From NCBI RefSeq assembly GCF_004345425.1, contig NZ_SLVP01000002.1, positions 791,652 through 855,651 of the forward strand: a DNA stretch of 64,000 nt. The letters run 5' to 3'. This DNA is from Paenibacillus sp. BK033 (GTDB taxonomy: Bacteria; Bacillota; Bacilli; Paenibacillales; Paenibacillaceae). Made by a program: the position numbers and the translations under genes. The notes below the pieces were generated by a model, which saw nothing but the letters and a program-made list of their open reading frames with translations, did no database searches and was not told the origin of the DNA. This document shows positions 61,739 to 64,000 of the stretch, piece after piece (positions within the stretch are counted from its first letter, which is position 1; each line of letters begins with the position of its first letter).

Positions 61739-61923
61739 CGTTCCGTACGGCCTCTCCACCATAACAATACGCTGGCGCCGCCCCATCCAAACCAGCGCGA
61801 CAGCCAATGCTCCCTTGCAGCCTTGGCTGTCGCCTTCGCCGCTTTGCGTTCATCCCTCGGCGTCTCGATGTAGTTCACAAATTCCACGGTCATATATTTA
61901 ATCAGATCATGTCCATTTGCCAC
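61735..61923 (-). CDS. yqzE: YqzE-family small protein
   Basis: The start is GTG at 61923 (encoding ANGHDLIKYMTVEFVNYIET), 6 nt after GAGGTG. The product has 62 residues. The family pattern D.IKYMT..FV.YI.TP..ERK..K and the closing SRWFGWGGASVLLWWRG match B. subtilis YqzE, which lies in the comG region. A single C-terminal hydrophobic stretch follows a basic helix. Function unknown; a competence link is only by synteny in B. subtilis. Confidence 0.75.
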   Translation of the reverse strand: MANGHDLIKYMTVEFVNYIETPRDERKAAKATAKAAREHWLSRWFGWGGASVLLWWRGRTER

Positions 61924-62068
61924 TTCGATCACCTCTTCGGTTTATTTGTTACTAGAAGTTTGCCCGGAATGTCCAGATCGTAAACATGCATGAGTTTTCC
62001 TTCAATAAGCCACGCTATCGATAGCTGCTTTACGCGCAAGTCTTGGCCTATTGAAGGAGGAATTCAAA

Positions 62069-62779
62069 TTGTTTGTCGTGCGTGTTATGGTTTTTGCGTT
62101 AATCGGCTTGCTTTGCCTTGCGCCCGAGCTGTCAGCTGCCTTTCCGGAAAACAAACAGCAAATCGCCAATGCGCCCGAGGACGGTTGGACGATGCCTTCG
62201 GCTATTGTGTTGATTGATGCCGGACACGGAGGAATTGACGGGGGCGCATCAGCCGGGAATACCTTGGAAAAGGATATCAATCTGGCCATCGCCCAGAAGC
62301 TTTACCTACTTCTTAATAGTCAGGGGATCCCGGCCGTACTGAATCGTACCGGCGATTATGCGCTAAGCGAAGACAACCGATGGCATGTGAGCAGATCGCG
62401 GCATAAGCGCGATTTGTCGCAACGCCGCCAGTTAACCGACGAGATCGAGACCACCATGCTGGTCAGCCTTCACGTGAACTGGACCAAGGACCGATCCAAG
62501 CATGGTCCGCTAGTGCTGCATCAGTCTACCGGGGAAAGCGCGCTTCTTGCATTTTGCATACAGGATACGCTGAACAGACAACAGCAGACCGCCTTTTACC
62601 CGAGGGAGGGCAAGCCTTTCTATTTGCTGCGCAAGGTGGACCAGCCAGCCGTCATTGTCGAAATGGGCTTTATCAGCCATGAAGGCGACCGTACAATGCT
62701 CACAGATCCTCGGGAGCAGCTGCGCGTAGCGTCGGCAATCGCCTCAGGGATTCGGCAGTATAAATGGATCACCCGATAA
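62069..62779 (+). CDS. N-acetylmuramoyl-L-alanine amidase (CwlD-like)
   Basis: The start is TTG at 62069 because AAGGAGGAATTC lies just upstream; an in-frame TTG at 62051 overlaps that site. The product has 236 residues with an N-terminal signal/anchor (VMVFALIGLLCLAPELSAAF). The Amidase_3 motifs are VLIDAGHGGIDGGA (zinc His), EKDINLAIAQKL (zinc Glu), LVSLHVNW (zinc His) and AVIVEMGFISHEGD (catalytic Glu). CwlD makes muramic lactam in spore cortex; whether this is CwlD or a paralogue is not certain. Confidence 0.88.
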   Translation: MFVVRVMVFALIGLLCLAPELSAAFPENKQQIANAPEDGWTMPSAIVLIDAGHGGIDGGASAGNTLEKDINLAIAQKLYLLLNSQGIPAVLNRTGDYALSEDNRWHVSRSRHKRDLSQRRQLTDEIETTMLVSLHVNWTKDRSKHGPLVLHQSTGESALLAFCIQDTLNRQQQTAFYPREGKPFYLLRKVDQPAVIVEMGFISHEGDRTMLTDPREQLRVASAIASGIRQYKWITR

Positions 62780-63571
62780 CGAAGGCACCAGCTGCGACAG
62801 CTTAACGAATTGAACCTGGCCGTCCGATTGCATCGTCGGAATGGATGCTTTGAGGACGGCTGCCGTTTTTTTGCCCGGAGGTCCAACATGACCAATAACG
62901 ATGCAAGTATCATGGGATTCCAGATGCTTCTTCGCAATCGTCATTTGTTTCGACACATGCTGCTCCGTATACACGTCATCAAGGAATACGTTGTTTGCGA
63001 GTGCGGGCACGCCAAGCTCCTCGGTTACCTTGGGCACCACGGTTTTAAAGGTTGTACGGCTGTCGAGGAAAAATAATCCTCGCTCCTTGCAGACCGACAG
63101 GACAATCCGCATAATCCGTTCATCGGCCGTAATTTTGGAGCCCATATGATTGTTCATGCCTACCGCATAAGGAACGTTATCAATGGCGTCCTCTACCCGT
63201 TTCTTAATCTCGGCGTCGCTAAGGTCAGCCGTGATTGCCCCCGGGCCCAGCCAATTTTTTTGCCCTTTATTGGGCTCCATCGGCATATGCACAATGACGT
63301 CATGCCCAAGGCGATGCGCTTCCTCGGCATCCTTTTTGGTGGTAGGCATAAACGGCATAATTGCGACCGTAAATTTCACGGGCAGCTGCAGCATCTCTTC
63401 CGTGCCGTTCATTCCGTTGCCGAAATCATCAATGACAATCGCAAACTGTCTTCCGGACTCCGGTTGTCCTTCCTCTGCGGCCACCGCTTGCCCCGCTCCG
63501 GAAGGAATGATTAACACGAGTGCAATGAGCCAGATGACAGCTGCCCTTTTCGATTTGTTCACATCATACAC
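62744..63571 (-). CDS. Divergent polysaccharide deacetylase family protein
   Basis: The protein has 275 residues with a signal peptide (AAVIWLIALVLIIPSGAGQAVA). The PF04748 pattern is clear: FAIVIDDFGNGMNGTEEML with the metal Asp pair, FTVAIMPFMP, GHDVIVHMPMEP, VGMNNHMGSKITAD and FLDSRTT. These proteins resemble polysaccharide deacetylases but their substrates are unknown. It is convergent with the amidase gene and overlaps it by 36 bp at the 3' ends, a tight arrangement. Confidence 0.9.
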   Translation of the reverse strand: MYDVNKSKRAAVIWLIALVLIIPSGAGQAVAAEEGQPESGRQFAIVIDDFGNGMNGTEEMLQLPVKFTVAIMPFMPTTKKDAEEAHRLGHDVIVHMPMEPNKGQKNWLGPGAITADLSDAEIKKRVEDAIDNVPYAVGMNNHMGSKITADERIMRIVLSVCKERGLFFLDSRTTFKTVVPKVTEELGVPALANNVFLDDVYTEQHVSKQMTIAKKHLESHDTCIVIGHVGPPGKKTAAVLKASIPTMQSDGQVQFVKLSQLVPSLSGDPFILPNP

Positions 63572-63647
63572 CCTTTCCCTTTTATCCCCTTCATTGTTTG
63601 TCCAACCGAGGAAAAATATGCTGAATTTTGCAACTTTATTAGACGGG

Positions 63648-63677
63648 TTGACGAACGAAACCCGTACATGCTACCAT
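63648..63677 (+). promoter_or_regulatory. Promoter of the first tRNA-Leu
   Basis: TTGACG (63648-63653), an 18-nt spacer and TACCAT (63672-63677), 19 nt before the tRNA. Confidence 0.6.
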
Positions 63678-63696
63678 TAGGGACGTATTAAGGCAT

Positions 63697-63783
63697 GCGG
63701 TCGTGGCGGAATTGGCAGACGCGCTAGATTCAGGTTCTAGTGGTGTAACAGCCGTGGAGGTTCGAGTCCTCTCGACCGCACCA
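63697..63783 (+). tRNA. tRNA-Leu (anticodon CAG), copy 1
   Basis: The 7-bp acceptor stem GCGGTCG / CGACCGC is followed by A and an encoded CCA. The D-arm is GGCGGAATTGGCAGACGC and the anticodon stem CTAGA / TCTAG has loop TTCAGGT. A long variable arm (class II) and the T-arm GGAGG TTCGAGT CCTCT follow. This is a complete class II tRNA of 87 nt. Confidence 0.97.
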
Positions 63784-63788
63784 TACAT

Positions 63789-63824
63789 AAAGGGGTTCCA
63801 GCGCATGAGCTGGAGCCCTTTTCT
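63789..63824 (+). terminator. Terminator between the two tRNA copies
   Basis: GGGG.TTCCAGC / GCTGGAG.CCC with a short loop is followed by TTTTCTTTG. Confidence 0.7.
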
Positions 63825-63852
63825 TTGTTTTAACTTTTCCTTAACAAATGAC

Positions 63853-63882
63853 TTGACTCATCTTATCCGTTAATGGTATGAT
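63853..63882 (+). promoter_or_regulatory. Promoter of the second tRNA-Leu
   Basis: TTGACT (63853-63858), an 18-nt spacer and TATGAT (63877-63882), a better -10 than that of copy 1. Confidence 0.7.
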
Positions 63883-63905
63883 ATCTTTCGTTGGCAACAA
63901 CATAT

Positions 63906-63992
63906 GCGGTCGTGGCGGAATTGGCAGACGCGCTAGATTCAGGTTCTAGTGGTGTAACAGCCGTGGAGGTTCGAGTCCTCTCGACCGCACCA
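63906..63992 (+). tRNA. tRNA-Leu (anticodon CAG), copy 2
   Basis: The sequence is identical over all 87 nt to copy 1, including the encoded CCA. The identity extends about 8 nt downstream (TACATAAA). It is a recent tandem duplication, or copies kept identical by gene conversion. Confidence 0.97.
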
Positions 63993-64000
63993 TACATAAA

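Overview
The window looks like a chromosome segment of a spore-forming Gram-positive bacterium of the Paenibacillus/Cohnella type. The signs are strong AGGAGG ribosome sites with TTG/GTG starts, a GerPF-like spore protein, a YqhH-YqhG-YqzE block, a CwlD-type amidase and a class II (B12) ribonucleotide reductase. This is a judgement from gene content; no database was searched. The right end (about 55-64 kb) is GC-richer conserved chromosome. Most of the rest is accessory DNA, with many pseudogenes and mobile-element pieces.

Region 1 (0-17.3 kb) is an envelope and phosphate-type island. It holds a PAP2 phosphatase, UppP, a DedA protein, a UgtP-like glycolipid glycosyltransferase, an MFS protein, two intact two-component systems, a secreted PF04185 phosphoesterase and three COG4705-type membrane proteins. 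Six promoters in it share tandem TTnAnA hexamers spaced 11 bp apart and ending about 9 nt before the -10. This is a PhoP-box-like layout that ties the genes into one regulon. Decayed relatives of these genes (a phosphoesterase with an internal deletion, a broken two-component system, a response-regulator fragment, a broken deacylase copy) lie in and beside the island.

Region 2 (18-28 kb) holds small spore or unknown genes, a glycosyltransferase, and a group II intron inserted into another group II intron exactly inside the YADD codons of the outer reverse transcriptase. Region 3 (28-36.2 kb) is an opine-metallophore/nickel-type ABC uptake operon with two MFS exporters, a consensus SigA promoter and a perfect Fur box. 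It has no metallophore biosynthesis genes, and it is bracketed by direct repeats of about 135 bp.

Region 4 (36.9-43.5 kb) is the most unusual part: an array of small, mostly same-strand accessory genes (zinc ribbon, HAD, SUKH-3, metallophosphatase, P-loop kinase, macro domain, DUF3888, secreted beta protein). Eight related elements of about 75-92 bp separate most of them, each built as direct repeat - hairpin - direct repeat. Several gene stop codons lie inside the element. The layout resembles an integron cassette array, but no integrase is visible.

Region 5 (46.2-55.04 kb) is a Tn7-like transposon core (TnsA, TnsB, TnsC, two TniQ/TnsD proteins, an XRE regulator and a small last gene). Its right end appears to lie 26 bp after the nrdJ stop codon, much as Tn7 lies downstream of glmS. 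The left end was not found, so the cassette array could be its cargo. Region 6 (55-64 kb) is nrdJ, the SNF2 helicase/YqhG pair, a secreted protein, YqzE, an amidase, a divergent polysaccharide deacetylase and two identical tRNA-Leu(CAG) genes.
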